NCBI GenBank assembly: GCA_030760725.1
Contig: JASWHV010000005.1
Span: forward strand, 31,257,241 to 31,321,240
DNA: 64,000 bases
Direction of reading: 5' to 3'
Source: Neostapfia colusana
Taxonomy: Eukaryota; Streptophyta; Magnoliopsida; Poales; Poaceae
The translations under genes and the position numbers were made by a program. The notes below the pieces were generated by a model. The model ran no database searches, was not told the origin of the DNA, and was given only the letters and a program-made list of their open reading frames with translations. This document shows, in pieces, positions 1 to 11,000 of the stretch; positions within the stretch are counted from its first letter, which is position 1; each line of letters opens with the position of its first letter.

Positions 1-604
1 GAATCTACAACCTTGCAGCAATTTTTAGCAAAGCTAACCTCTAGATTTTAATCGAGCAATTGTGAAACCGAAAGCAAGTTGTATTTCAAATTTTTAACAA
101 GTGCCACATCTTTCGAAGTGTAGAGATTGTTTACTCTAACCGAACCTTTAGCAATTATGGGAGTAGAAGAGTTATCGGAGAAATTAACATTTTCTACACG
201 TGACACAAAAGAGAGAGAGGAGAACCATTCTTTGTTACCGGTCATGTGGCGTGAGCAACCTGAATCCACAATCCAAATGTTCTCCTTCCTCAAACGTGAA
301 ACCTACACAGCAGCACAATACGTCGATGACTCAATACTGGGGTTAGTTAAAAGACTTTTAGGAATCCAGTACTGAGTCACACGACGTCCAGCAGGAATAA
401 CACGCGAAAGCTGAGAAGGTACAGCAGGTTTATGAGCCAAACATTGAAAATTTTTGTTCCCAACTACTGACTTAGAAGATGTGTTATACGTAGCACAAAA
501 ACAGTAGGTCCGGGAGCAAGTTTTTGACTCATTACAGCAGGTTGCAAGCTCCGAACATTCGGTCTAGCAGATTTTGCTTGGTTGTTATGTGATCTAGCAA
601 GTAT
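1..604 (-). pseudogene. copia J: end of gag linker and start of protease, decayed
   Basis: The best-preserved part (48-293, minus) translates to the aspartic protease start of a copia polyprotein, with the catalytic D-S-G in the IVDSGCSRHMTGN context. It ends at a stop soon after SVSQLLD, where the D copy continues into the integrase HHCC domain. Bases 294-604 align by eye with D 37990-38340, the low-complexity linker between the second gag zinc knuckle and protease, but they are interrupted by stops and lack some of the D repeats. Copia polyproteins are normally one frame, so this is a broken segment of the same gene as the gag to its right. Integrase and RT lie beyond the left edge. Confidence 0.75.
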
Positions 605-2536
605 TCATTGTTTCTTATCGTGTTTAGCTAGTCTATAACAAAAATCCATGACATGACCATCTCTACCACAGTAGGTACAATGAAAAATAACCTTATTATC
701 ATGTCTAGATGAGCAAGCAACACGTTTATTAGAACCCGAATGGGACAGTACTCCTGCAGATTTCAAAATCACCTCTTTTTGTCTAGGAGCTGTTTGAATC
801 AAACCGCTTCCTAATGACTTTACAACTTTAGGTGGGTGTGCCTTAGCATGAGCATGAGAATTAAAACCTAAACCAGTTTTATCATTACAAGACTTGGAAG
901 AATTCAGCAGCAAGTTTAGGTTCTTATTTGCATTAGAAAACCGATCTAGTGTCCTATGCATGTCATCAAGTTTATTGGACAGATCAAAGCAGTTTTCACA
1001 TGAAGCTTTTCCTTTTAGTTTGCAATTTGAACAATATTTAACTTCATGCACACGTAAAGCATTGTTCAAAATAGAAATCTCATTCATAGCATCATTTAGT
1101 TTCTTATTCAGATCATCACATGAAGAACAATGCAAATCAATTGTAGAACAACAAGCATCTTTCAAATTTTTATCATTAAGTGTAGCAAGCTCTTTGTTCT
1201 TTTCAATTTCAAGTTCAAGTTTATCATGTGTAGATGCGTGTGCACTTCTTAAAGAGGATAATTGTTCATAAATCAAATCACATGAGGAACAAGAATCATC
1301 ACTAGGAATCAAAGTTTTTAAACGATTAATTTCAGATTCTAGTGATTCAATTTTAACAGCATTGTTCCTAAGTTTTTTATCCTTTTTCTTTAATATAACA
1401 GTGGCACGAGAAATAGCATCGCACATTTCTTCGCAAGTGGGACATACCTCTTCATCGTCGCTGTTGTGTTCTGCCTCCTCGGAGCTTGAACTTGACTTGC
1501 TCGCCATGCAGCACATATTTTCCATAGCTTCTTCATCTTCATCACTACAGGTGTCCACATCACTTGAGCCGGAATCTTGAAGTGCAGAGATCATACTATG
1601 CACTATGTTGCGCATTGATAAATCTTTCTTCTTCTTATTCTTTGCAAACGATTTCTTTGGCCTTGTTTGCTTTTCTTCATGTGAAGTCGGACCTGAAAGG
1701 TTAGGGCACTCCGTATGAAAATGTCCTGTCTTACCACATTCAAAACATCGTTGAGGTCCGGAGCTTCCTCTCCTTCTAGTTCTCACATTTTGCAATGCTT
1801 TTGAGAACCGAGTAGAGATGAGTGCAAGCTCCTCCTCTGGAAACTCTTCAATCTGTTCAAGGGTTAGAGAGGACAGCAAAGAGAGTGCACCACTAGATGA
1901 TGATTGACTAGAACTAGACATGTCACGTTGCGAAACAAATGCAATAGACTTGTTGGGGTTTTTACGTGAGATGATGTCAATTTCATGAGTTTTCAATTTA
2001 GAATAAAGCACGTCTAAAGTAAGAGAACTCATGACAGTAGATTCACGAATAGATGTAACTTTCATCTCCCAAATTGACATATCTAATGCTCCTAACAATT
2101 GTCTAGCATTTTCAGCATCTGAAAAGTTAACATTGACACTACGCAAGTTGCTGAGAATTTTATTAAAGCGAGCAAAAAGGTCGTCAATTGACTCACCGGG
2201 TTGCATCTCAAAACACATGTATTCTTTCTTGAAAATATCTTGCATTCCCTTCTTGATCGTATTGGATCCTTCATGGTAGTCACAAAGAGCTTTCCAAACA
2301 TCATATGCAGATCGGAGGTGTGCAACACGGTCGAAGTCGCTTTGAGTCAATCCTTGGATGTTCAAGTTGCGAGCCTTGTTGTTGTTGTCAACATCTCTCA
2401 TGTTCGCAGCCGTAACTTGATCCTTGGGTGGTACATCGAAGTTCCGGTAGACCTTTGCCCATATGGCGAAGCCTTGCGCCTGTATGTAGGCCTCCATCCG
2501 CGCCTTCCAAACCTGAAAATCGATGTCATTGAACAT
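605..2536 (-). CDS. gag: copia J gag nucleocapsid protein
   Basis: A 643-residue frame encodes the capsid/nucleocapsid protein that packages element RNA into cytoplasmic particles. The N-terminal 190 residues form the copia-type gag core (motif FQVWKARMEA near residue 7). A CCHC zinc knuckle, CFECGKTGHFHTEC, lies at residues 264-277. Next come an acidic Ser-rich stretch and a long coiled-coil-like region with repeated CxxC pairs (about 370-560). A second CCHC knuckle, CTYCGRDGHVMDFC, is near residues 620-633. Two knuckles and a long coiled coil fit the SIRE/Maximus lineage. The frame is intact, unlike its homologue in D, which has a nonsense codon, two frameshifts and a nested insertion. It ends at a stop in the linker, so it is no longer fused to protease. 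The start is the first ATG about 75 bp downstream of the primer site. Confidence 0.88.
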   Translation of the reverse strand: MFNDIDFQVWKARMEAYIQAQGFAIWAKVYRNFDVPPKDQVTAANMRDVDNNNKARNLNIQGLTQSDFDRVAHLRSAYDVWKALCDYHEGSNTIKKGMQDIFKKEYMCFEMQPGESIDDLFARFNKILSNLRSVNVNFSDAENARQLLGALDMSIWEMKVTSIRESTVMSSLTLDVLYSKLKTHEIDIISRKNPNKSIAFVSQRDMSSSSQSSSSGALSLLSSLTLEQIEEFPEEELALISTRFSKALQNVRTRRRGSSGPQRCFECGKTGHFHTECPNLSGPTSHEEKQTRPKKSFAKNKKKKDLSMRNIVHSMISALQDSGSSDVDTCSDEDEEAMENMCCMASKSSSSSEEAEHNSDDEEVCPTCEEMCDAISRATVILKKKDKKLRNNAVKIESLESEINRLKTLIPSDDSCSSCDLIYEQLSSLRSAHASTHDKLELEIEKNKELATLNDKNLKDACCSTIDLHCSSCDDLNKKLNDAMNEISILNNALRVHEVKYCSNCKLKGKASCENCFDLSNKLDDMHRTLDRFSNANKNLNLLLNSSKSCNDKTGLGFNSHAHAKAHPPKVVKSLGSGLIQTAPRQKEVILKSAGVLSHSGSNKRVACSSRHDNKVIFHCTYCGRDGHVMDFCYRLAKHDKKQ

Positions 2537-2610
2537 ACAAGGTTTTGCGGAGTACTTCTCAATGATGGTTAGTCAAAACACGTGCAAATCACAAAGATTA
2601 GAGCACCTTG

Positions 2611-2622
2611 GCTCTGATACCA
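2611..2622 (-). other. primer binding site of copia J
   Basis: Read on the minus strand this is TGGTATCAGAGC, complementary to the 3' end of initiator methionine tRNA. It lies two bases from the LTR end, where minus-strand DNA synthesis starts. Confidence 0.9.
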
Positions 2623-2624
2623 AT

Positions 2625-4235
2625 TGTAGGATCGAAGAGCACGTGAAAAGCTACCAGAGGGGGGTGAATGGTAGATTAAAACTTTTTGCAGCGGAAACAA
2701 CAAAAACCCCACAGCAAAAGTCAATCGGTTAAAGAAACCATGTGTGCAAGTGTTTTCAAACGTGTTCAACTGTGAAAAATCAAGTAGAGAGGTAGAGAAT
2801 CAAGTCACGGATCTAATGCAACAAGAATCACTTGAAAACACGAAGTAAAACTTGAGATACGATCAAAACATTAAACGAAGATCAATTTGTTCTACCCGAT
2901 ATAAAACAGATCTGTAATGCTGCAAAGAAACTCGTGTATCTAAAAAACTACAGATCCGAAGCTCGTGAAAATTTCACAGATGGTATATAATTGAGTTGTG
3001 AAGACAACCCAAAAAGAATCACGTCAATCGGATCTGCAAAACTCGAGTTATGAACGAAACACCGAAGCAACGTCGGTCTGTCCAGAAACTCGGCGAGAAA
3101 GACTTGACGAAAAACAAGTCGGACGAACAAGGCACAAAAGCTCCTCGAAACTATGAACTTTATTTAATAGAAACACAAGACGAACAGCCCAAAGTTCTCT
3201 ACCCACGAGATCTCTGGCCTCCCTTGCTTTTATAGCCAGCACTCAGGCTAAACAATCCAATCTAGGACTCCTACTCCTAATTGGACTCGTATCCTAACTT
3301 ACCATAACTGCTCAGGACTCTCCTATTCGCAGATAGAAGCAATCGTGAGACTTCCAAACACCTTAGGAACGTCCTAAATATTCCTAAAACAACTCAACTT
3401 CGTGCCTAGCACGAAATCCTATCATAACCAACTCAAATCTTCCATATTTGAGCCATATCCGACTCAGCCTCAGCCTGAGTACGCAATCCAGCCGGTTGGA
3501 CCTTTCCGACCAATTCTTTACGTCCACTTCTCTTCATCACGCCTTGGAACAATGTTGCCACGTCCATGCACTCCTTGCACATGTGCAAACACCTTCCAAC
3601 GACGTACACGCAACCTTCATATGCACTGCCCTTGATCCAAACATGCTGCGCGACCTCCCGATCAACTCAACCACAGCTCCTCCCGAACTTGGTTGTTGGA
3701 ACCTCATCTCCTCCCTGAGACTAGTCCAAGGATCCCGTCACCAGCCATGTCTTGAACTCAAGCAACACCTGCACATGAAGAAACAACCAATTCTTTCGAG
3801 AACAAGTCCTCGACTTGACTCACGTTAGTTCAAAAACCACAACACCTTACATGAGCACGTCACATAAGCATGTTGCAAACCATATCAAATGATAACAGCC
3901 ATAACCACCAAAACACACCAAAAACTTAGCAAATTAATACTAAGCAAACCTTCCCATAAAGCAAGTTTGAAACATTGTGAGTTATAAGCAAAAACAAGAC
4001 GCTGCAGTTCTACGAGTTGAACTTCACGGGAGCTCCCTAAAAACAAGCTCCGGACCTCACAGAAGCTCTCCGGACCTTGAAGGAGCTCTCCGGACCTTGC
4101 CAACACTTGGCGGACCTAACAAAGAACTTGTCAGACCTTGCCACAGAAGAATGTTTTGGCAATATTCAAAACTTTGAATGTTAATGCTAACTTTTATCCT
4201 AATTGCCAATGTATTCAGCACACATAGGTCTCACA
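2625..4235 (-). repeat. 5' LTR of copia J (1611 bp)
   Basis: The LTR is bounded by TG at 2625 and CA at 4235 and matches both D LTRs (32231-33875 and 53046-54691) along its length. A minus-strand TATA box, TATAAAAG, lies at 3227-3234 and is the likely element promoter. The segment 4020-4150 contains several copies of a cggacctt/ctccgg motif, which is also repeated in the D LTRs (33640-33800, 54440-54620). The small reading frames inside it are not conserved as proteins between copies. Confidence 0.88.
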
Positions 4236-4301
4236 GAGAGCTCGCCGCTGAAGGAAGCTTCGTCATCTTCGTCGGCCAAAGCTCGTCGCGCAAGGGAAAA
4301 G

Positions 4302-4322
4302 CCCCCTTCCTGGCGCGCCAAA
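4302..4322 (-). other. primer binding site of gypsy H
   Basis: On the minus strand this reads TTTGGCGCGCCAGGAAGGGG, directly after the LTR end. The TGGCGCGCCAGG core resembles the primer site I know from several Tat-type grass gypsy elements. It differs from the initiator-Met site used by all other elements here. Confidence 0.7.
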
Positions 4323-4623
4323 TGTCAAAGTGTGTGGTCGACACTTCCCCCGGACCTGCTCTGGGCAGCCTGCGGAGGTTCTTTTTTGGAGGGGCTAGTC
4401 GCTTGCGGAGAGCTTCAGCGTAAGGGACGAGTGAGGAAGAAGCTTGACATGGCGAGTTTTACGTGGTTCGGGCCGCCGGAGCGTAAAACCCTACGTCGAC
4501 GGTGAGCAGAGGTGCTCGCTGTATTGCTTGTTGCTCATAACCGGAGTTCTGAGCTTGAGGGTGAGTTGTGTCTAGGGTGCAAGTTGCTGGAGTGCGAACC
4601 CTTGCTAACGTTGCCTACCCGAG

Positions 4624-4633
4624 CCTTTTATAG
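4624..4633 (-). promoter_or_regulatory. TATA box of LTR H
   Basis: CTATAAAAGG on the minus strand. The same ggactataaaagg context occurs in LTR I at about 58772-58784, which supports it as the promoter of this family. Confidence 0.65.
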
Positions 4634-5034
4634 TCCAAGGCTCGAGCGGCTTACAAGGGGGGCCCGGGACCCGACAGGTGGTCCTGGGGAGATTGCCTGC
4701 CGACTACCGTATCCGCAGTTATGTCGGTGGTTGTCTCTGGCGAAGGCTCCCGAGTCTTCGTTCTGTCGCCCTGCCCATGCCGCATGCTAGTCGTAGTGGT
4801 TGATGACGGCGGGGGCGGCAGGGGATGTCTTGTCGCTGTGTTTATTGGCTGGCAGGATCTGACATGGTGTGCCAGTCTATGATACGACTGGGCGCAACGG
4901 CACCTGACAGAGGCGTGCTCCGCGTATTCGTGTCTTGGGAAGGCTCGGGCCTTGAATACCTTGTATGGGCAAGGTATGGTGCGTCTTTACACCTGCTGCC
5001 TACCCGCGGGGGCAGGCAGCGCCGTCCTGCTGGC

Positions 5035-5317
5035 CACGTGGCGGGCCCGGAGCTCTCCTCTGAGGAGAGGGAGGTCCGGCCCCGCGGGACACGTGGAGCC
5101 TTCGGACCTCTCCCCGCGGAGGGGGGAGGTTCGGCTTCTGTCGGCCATGTGGTGGGCCCAGAGCACTCCTCTGAGGAGGGGGAGGTCCGGCTCCGCGGGA
5201 CACGTGGCACCTTCAGAGCTCTCCCCGCAGAGGGGGGAGGTCCGGCTACTGCTGGCCACGTGGCGGGCCCGGAGCTCTCCTCTGAGGAGAGGGAGGTCCG
5301 ACTCTGCTGGACACGTG
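5035..5317. promoter_or_regulatory. six-fold CACGTG (G-box) array in LTR H
   Basis: CACGTG cores start at 5035, 5090, 5201, 5257 and 5312, with CATGTG at 5146. The intervals alternate 55 and 56 bp, because a unit of about 111 bp made of two half-units is repeated three times. Each half-unit also carries ggagctctcc and a gaggtccgg tail. CACGTGGC is the plant G-box/ABRE core bound by bZIP and bHLH factors. In element sense the array lies upstream of the TATA box. Regulatory use is an inference. Confidence 0.8.
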
Positions 5318-5406
5318 GCTCCTTCGGAGCTCTCCCTGCGGAGAAGGGCGAGATCCTTAGGCATTTTCCCCTATGCGCGGGGTACCCCATATCGTGGGTA
5401 CCGACA

Positions 5407-6263
5407 GAAGTCCAAACACTTGTCCTAGTTGCTGGCCTACTCGTGTCTTATCCCGGATGTTATGAACAAGACAGCAAGAAGTATGAATGATAAGGACAAT
5501 AATTGAGCAAGAACAGTTGCAACACAAGGCAAAATAACACACCCAAGTTTTGATATATGTGCCCCTCTTAACAAATTTTCTTTTCTATATTTTTTCTTTG
5601 ATTTTTTTATATCTGCCGTGAAATCAGGAGCACTAATATACACGTCGCACAAATTTTCAGCTCACTTGAAAAAAGAAGATGTGGACAACAGAAATTCAAT
5701 ATGTTTCTTTATGATTATTGTTGAGCCTTTAGATGCTAAATAATCAATCTTCCAAAGTGAATCTGGGCAATGTAATTTAACCCAATGCCAAGGTTATGGC
5801 TGTTTTAAGACAGCACCACAAGATTATGTTTTTGGTGGAGCTGAATTGGAAACGATGGTGAGAAAAAAATTGGATATCATGGTGACAACGTGTGGGATGG
5901 TGTGCATATATCAAGGAGGATAAACTCACGTAATATGTGATGAAAACTGAAGAACAAGGATAACCCTAGCACAATGAATAGTTATGGTGATCGATTTGAT
6001 AACGATTGTGACAGCTAGGGTTTCGATGGAATGCAGCGGATATAATAACAAAGTAGGAACAAAACACGATTAAACCAGCAACAAAACACGAACTAGGACA
6101 CAAATTCAACACTACGGACTCCAAAACAGAATTGTGCAAAAGGCTAAACCTGGTCTAGGATGGGGAAACCTATGACTATAATTTTTTTGGCTTTTTCGTG
6201 GATGATAGGACAAGTTCAAGATAGACAAAATTAGGGGAAAGCGAACCTGACGGTGCACCTAAA
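5407..6263 (-). other. untranslated leader of gypsy G
   Basis: Sequence downstream (element sense) of the G primer site. No reading frame with recognisable retroelement motifs is present, and the region is AT-rich with many stops. It looks like the 5' leader before gag, broken at 5406 by insertion of H. I saw no gene or RNA in it. Confidence 0.45.
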
Positions 6264-6275
6264 GCTCTGATACCA
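6264..6275 (-). other. primer binding site of gypsy G
   Basis: Minus-strand TGGTATCAGAGC, an initiator-Met type site, five bases from the TGTGTACAGG-like (+) LTR edge at about 6281. Confidence 0.75.
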
Positions 6276-6280
6276 CTTGA

Positions 6281-6940
6281 TGTGTACAGGGGTCCCAATC
6301 TTCCGAAAGGTTCTGATAACTCTCGATTTGGTGGAGACTTGACACAAATCGATCCGGCTTCCGAACAACACGTTCTGAACCCTGCAATCGCAGCACCACG
6401 TCTCCTCAGGTTATCAACCGATATTGCGCGGTTGAACTCGCCAAGAAGGCTAATCCTTGCCTGCGAATCGAAGAACACAAGCAAGAACAAGAAAGAATGC
6501 AACCAAATTGCTGAAAGATATGAAGCACTCAAGTTGGGGTCTCACAAACCGATGAATGGCGAAACTGTTCTTGACAGAATAATCTAAGCAAGACCCAGCT
6601 GTTTGTGACGGTGGCTAGGGGGTATAAAGGAGGTGGAGGACGAGCAGGGGGGTGCTGGCGTCGTGACCTAACCCTAAGACACCTACATAATGGACTTGGA
6701 CTCGATACAAGGCCCAATGGCCCAACTAGGTGATGCAACACCCTGAAAGACTCTAAACATTATATTGTTTCGAAGTTTCCCATCGACTCGTTGACATGGG
6801 GCCAGTTCCATTGGAAAGTTTATCCTCTCAGCTTTCCGTGCATATGTAGAAAGTCAAAAACAGAGTCCGTATGCCTCCTGTGCATCCATTTTAAGGTGGA
6901 CTGCTCCTGGGCCCGAGTTGGACTCGAGTTTGGGTTGGGC
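6281..6940 (-). repeat. LTR of gypsy G (right boundary approximate)
   Basis: The LTR edge at about 6281 is set by the adjacent primer site. In element sense it has a TATA-like ctttatacc near 6620-6630, which would place the promoter mid-LTR. The other edge cannot be fixed because no second copy is in the window. The polyprotein-tail remnant at 6948-7187 gives an outer limit. Confidence 0.5.
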
Positions 6941-6947
6941 TCGGTCT

Positions 6948-7187
6948 CTAACTTCTTGTTGGCGTATTTTCTGGTCCTCCACGCCTCCAAACCCCTCTCC
7001 ATGTATCTCCATGGTTCTTAATCATAATTAATCCATTAGGTAGCAACATACTCTCAACATTCACATATAAAGAATTGTTCAGGAACGAGCTCACCTCTAA
7101 ATTCAATTGTCGTGCTCGAGCTCTAGTAATTGGACCTTGCATGTCTACCATGTGAGTGTTGTGTATATCTGCAGGAGTGATGTCCAC
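6948..7187 (-). pseudogene. gypsy polyprotein C-terminal tail remnant
   Basis: A short minus-strand frame contains GPITRARARQLN followed by a hydrophobic stretch and a WRGVWRR motif. This tail motif is common in annotated grass gypsy polyproteins just before the 3' LTR. No integrase or RT sequence lies upstream: the sequence changes near 7195 into the E leader. It is therefore an orphan 3' coding fragment, presumably of G or of a related copy that shared the adjacent LTR. I recognise the motif but not a specific named family. Confidence 0.5.
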
Positions 7188-7194
7188 ATCAAAC

Positions 7195-8020
7195 CTCGAA
7201 AGAACTCAACCTATAACTCTGATTAACTTCAGCCTTATTTCAGCTGAAAACAGAGGACTCTGTCCTTAGTATCCTATAAGTTGAAAACTTGTTAACTTTG
7301 AACATCCTGATTAAGGGAAGGAGTTATCTCAAAGTTTTAGTGCTCTGAATTAAAACTTTCAAGTTTTACAATGAAGTTGCTCATTTAGTGGGGTGTGACG
7401 TCGAAGCGTCACCAGTTCATGTCGGTACTATGTTCCTCATAAAGAAAAACCTATACCGGACTTAGCCGGCTTCGTTAGTTCAGTGGCACTAAACGTCTCT
7501 CGCACACGGATGCTACTCGTCTACCGATTCGTGGTTAGACTACCTGCAAATAACTCACACAATCATCAGACTCGGCTGCACACCGAGCCCGGTACCAATA
7601 CAGTTCATACACCCGTCCGTCATCACTCGCCCGGGTGTTCTCAAGCCAAACACGTCTTGAGTTACATGTTCACGTTACAAACCACGTGATGGGGTCTCCC
7701 AAACTTGCCCGAAGCACGCCGGGGAAGGGCGTTGCTCGAATACCCCAAACGACATGAAGAGTCGTAGAGGATACGAAAGCAGGCCGGGTTACCTACCACC
7801 CGTGAGGCTCCACCCTTCAGCATGTGCGCACTGGTGGACAGCGCTCACGTGCACCCACCAAGACATATGACGTCCCGAGATGCACAATTTTCCGACATAA
7901 ACAGATAGGTTAGTATGCCACTTTCTACACGCTAATAACATCCTTATATGGGCTACTAACTCGTTCCTCACCGAGTTTTTGAGAAAGATGACCTTTTTAG
8001 TGCGTTAAACCTCAAGTGAC
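7195..8020 (-). other. leader of element E, no coding content seen
   Basis: About 825 bp between the E primer site and the G tail remnant. Frames are short and without retroelement motifs. I treat it as the truncated 5' leader of E. Confidence 0.45.
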
Positions 8021-8031
8021 CTCTGATACCA
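8021..8031 (-). other. primer binding site of element E
   Basis: Minus-strand TGGTATCAGAG, three bases from the LTR edge at 8035. It shows that this LTR is a 5' LTR and that the internal region lay to the left. Confidence 0.8.
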
Positions 8032-8034
8032 CGC

Positions 8035-11000
8035 TGAAGCGACCCCACGGCCTCGTCGAGCCAGGATCACGCTGAGGGGTGCTGCGTTGCACAGCACCGG
8101 ATAACGCACATCAAACATACAAAGCGGAAGCAAAGTTTTATTACACAAACGAGTTTATGAACATTTGTACAACAAAATACGTTCAGTCTACACTCACGGG
8201 CATATACTACGCACCGAGTTCACGTTCGGCCCGTGAACGTGTTCCCGCTAGCACACATGCACACTAACACGGCGGCGTGCACGACTCCCACTCGACTGGG
8301 TTTCTCTCCTGGGGTTCCGTCTCTTCCTCAGGAGTCCCTTATAACACCCTGCAAAAGCTTCAAACACAAGCAGTGAGCACGATGGCTCAGCAAGTCTGAC
8401 CCGTCTCTCCTATACATGAAACTTCTACATGAGGGATTCAGGATACATGAGGTAAATAAGTTGCAAAGGACTCGCCTAATTATTTGAACCTTACTTTCAA
8501 GTTTTAGCAGCAAGTTGTGGAGAACCTCATGCTAAGGCATATGAGAGAGCCGCAATCAAACAAGAAACACATTTCTCTCATGTACTTTGCCCAAGGTCAA
8601 AAAGAACTTTAATTAGCTCTAAACTACAACCAGTCATTAAAAATCAATGTATAGCTTTCAAATCAGCAACCTTTTAACATGTATCTAGCCTGTTCTTTCT
8701 ATGTCACGGTACAGTGAACAAGTGGTACTCACTGACCATGAGGGACGACGATTATAATTGAGTTACACCTGCAGGGTTACCGGAATAACCCGTCACGTAC
8801 GCCCGTACTCGATGTTGCCTACAGCAACCATCATGGATGTTGTACGCAACCACCTTTCATCCGTCAGCCAAATGTTGAACCGGTCCTATCGTCCCGAGCA
8901 AGAGTTCTTTGCGCGCACATCCACAGTGCCGCCAGCCGATTTACACCTCAAGCTCTCAACCTACCCTCTGGACGACAAGCAATGCCTCAACACCCAGCTA
9001 CCCGAATTACATCGGTTTCCCGGTTCCCATATATCCGGTAGGTCTTCGGTACTGTTCTAGCTTGTTCAACAGGCCCGCACACGGCTTGGTCCCCAATTGA
9101 CACAAGCGAAGCTATGGCACACAGGCCCCAACGTCCTGCTGCCCTTATTCTCTGCTCGGTGTCATTTTTCTTGCAATGTGTTTCATTTGCTACCTTTACC
9201 CGAGTAGTGTGCCTCTAGCCTATTCTCGCGAGTAGTTCCAACTACTCGAGTTGTACCGAATCCAACACTATCTTAGCATTGCAGTAGCTAATCGAGGTTT
9301 ACATACCTAAGCCCAACCTGGGGTTTTCTTGGCTATGCATTTGGGTTTTCAAACAAGACTCTAATGCAAAATGTAAGTGGGTGCTCAAAGTAAGTTCTCA
9401 AAACAATAAAATTTGTAAAAAGGTGATTGCAAACCGGAGCTTGCCTTGCTGCTGTTGGTCGTAGGCTAGCTGATCCTCTGGAGTGATGAAGTCTAAGACT
9501 TCGGGCTCCTCCTCAACCTTAGCGACTACATGAGATAATAGATATATGTATCAATTTAAATGCATTTGAATTGAAGTTGAATTTGTGAAGACTATAAGTC
9601 TTATAAGTCTTTCTAGATAGGCCGAATGACTCTGAAATTTTTACTGTGGTATGGATACAGCCTAAACAGAGACTTGGCCAAGTTTCATTTGCAGCACAGC
9701 TCATTTGAGCCTTCCACAAATAATTGTGTACTTGGCCTTAATTGGAACCCTTAGGGTGTTATAGGAATTTTCATGGAGCAAGCCAGGATTTTCTTAAAAC
9801 TAGAATTTCAGAGGGTTCTAATGGAGTTGGTTTCACTTAATTTGACAGTTCCTAGCTAAAGATATGAGCTAAACAATTTCAGGGAAATTCTGAAAATGTT
9901 TCTGGACATTTTCCATTTTCTCTGGAACAGTTTTATTAATCACACCATTAGGTAGATCAAATGAGCTCAAATGGATTCGAAATTTGTATGGTAGGTCAGG
10001 GATATTTTGGTCAACATCCTAGCCAAATTTCAGAATTATCCTCCAAAGGGTTCTCCAGTTAAAATTCTAAACAGTTTAAATTTTGAAGAATTAATTGTGG
10101 AGAAACAAGGATTTTCATAAAGTGAAGCTTGATTTGTTGGAAAGTACTCAGAGAGCTGAATCCAAAAAAATTTGGTTCACTCGATTTGGAGTTTCCTAGC
10201 CAAAGTTATGTGGGTTTAAAGTTTCAACTAAATCTCAAAATCGGGAAAAAGTTTAAATCGCTGCGCGTGGGACCGGGGCTACGTGTCAACTCCTCAGCGG
10301 CCGCCACACGGGGCTACGGAGTGCTTCATGCGCAGCCACAACAAATCCGGTGCCACAGCTGATCCCCGGTTTAAATCACCAGCCGCTGACACGTGGGACC
10401 GGGAGCTTCGTCTACCATCCGACCTCCCGCGCTCGGCCGCCGCCCCCCTCGCTGGAGTGCTCGTCGGAGGGGCTTTGCCGTGTGCCAAACTCCATGATTT
10501 TTGCCGCCTCTGCCTAATTTCACACGGGAAACACGGTGCTGGACTTAGCTCGACGTGACAATCACCGGAACATGGCCGGCGACGAGCGACGGCTTCAAAA
10601 GAACTTCGGCCGTGTCGGCCGGACTTCCTAGCACCCCAAAAGATCGAGCTAACGGTTGTAGAGCATCAGTGCACCCTAGGGAAGATTGAAATGGGCTCAA
10701 GGCAGCTCGGAAGAGGTCCTAGGTGAGCTCTCACCGTGCGCCCGACGGCTTCCGCCATTAGGGCCGGTAGAAAAGCTAGAAATGGCCGGTCTACCAAGGT
10801 TTTCTTGCTAGGACTGCAAAGGAAAGTTGCTCGCTACCAAGCCTAGCTCGTGTAGGTGCAGTTTGAGGATCTCTAAACAACTACGGAATGAGAATTTGGC
10901 GGATCCGCACCTGAAGGTCAGTCTGCGGCGAATGGAAGGGAAAAACGAAATTCGTCACCGGTGATCAACCACTCGGGCTGTGGTTCGGGGGTGATCAACA

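Larger units (their letters stand above)
1..4235 (-). mobile_element. Ty1/copia retrotransposon J, SIRE/Maximus type, 5' part
   Basis: This is the 5' portion of a copia element read on the minus strand: 5' LTR (2625-4235), primer site, gag (605-2536) and the start of the protease, running off the left edge. Its gag and LTR closely match those of the complete copy D at 32231-54691, which gives the orientation and the missing parts. The Zn-knuckle gag of more than 600 residues and the 'ccagaggggggtgaat' stretch just inside the LTR are typical of the SIRE/Maximus lineage. It was inserted into the leader of gypsy H. The adjoining bases 4236-4240 (gagag) should be its target duplication, but the partner lies outside the window. 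Confidence 0.9.
4236..5406 (-). mobile_element. gypsy H, leader, primer site and 5' LTR only
   Basis: This is an element on the minus strand whose internal region is interrupted at 4236 by copia J. What remains is 87 bp of leader with the primer site and a 1084-bp LTR (4323-5406). The LTR begins, in element sense, TGTCGGTACCC and ends TTTGACA. A related LTR in plus orientation is I at 57889-59037. The primer-site type suggests the Tat branch of Ty3/gypsy, but no coding sequence is present to confirm it. If it is a complete 5' end, bases 5407-5411 (gaagt) would be its target duplication. Confidence 0.7.
4323..5406 (-). repeat. 5' LTR of gypsy H with G-box array
   Basis: The LTR starts (+) tgtcaaagtg and ends gtaccgaca. 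Near its 3' half (element sense) are a minus-strand TATA box, CTATAAAAGG, at 4624-4633 and the motif around 4460-4500 (acgtggttcgg...cctacgtcgacgg), which recurs in I near 58880-58915. The GC-rich part 5000-5350 is a tandem array described separately. Long open frames across this GC-rich array on both strands (for example 4842-5390 and 4825-5490) are by-products of the repeat and not genes. Confidence 0.78.

Noticed and set aside
4825..5490. Long open frames on both strands over the GC-rich part of LTR H (up to 221 residues)
   Set aside because: They follow a repeat of about 55 bp in several frames, have low-complexity Pro/Arg/Ser/Gly composition and no domain. The array is better explained as promoter-type DNA.
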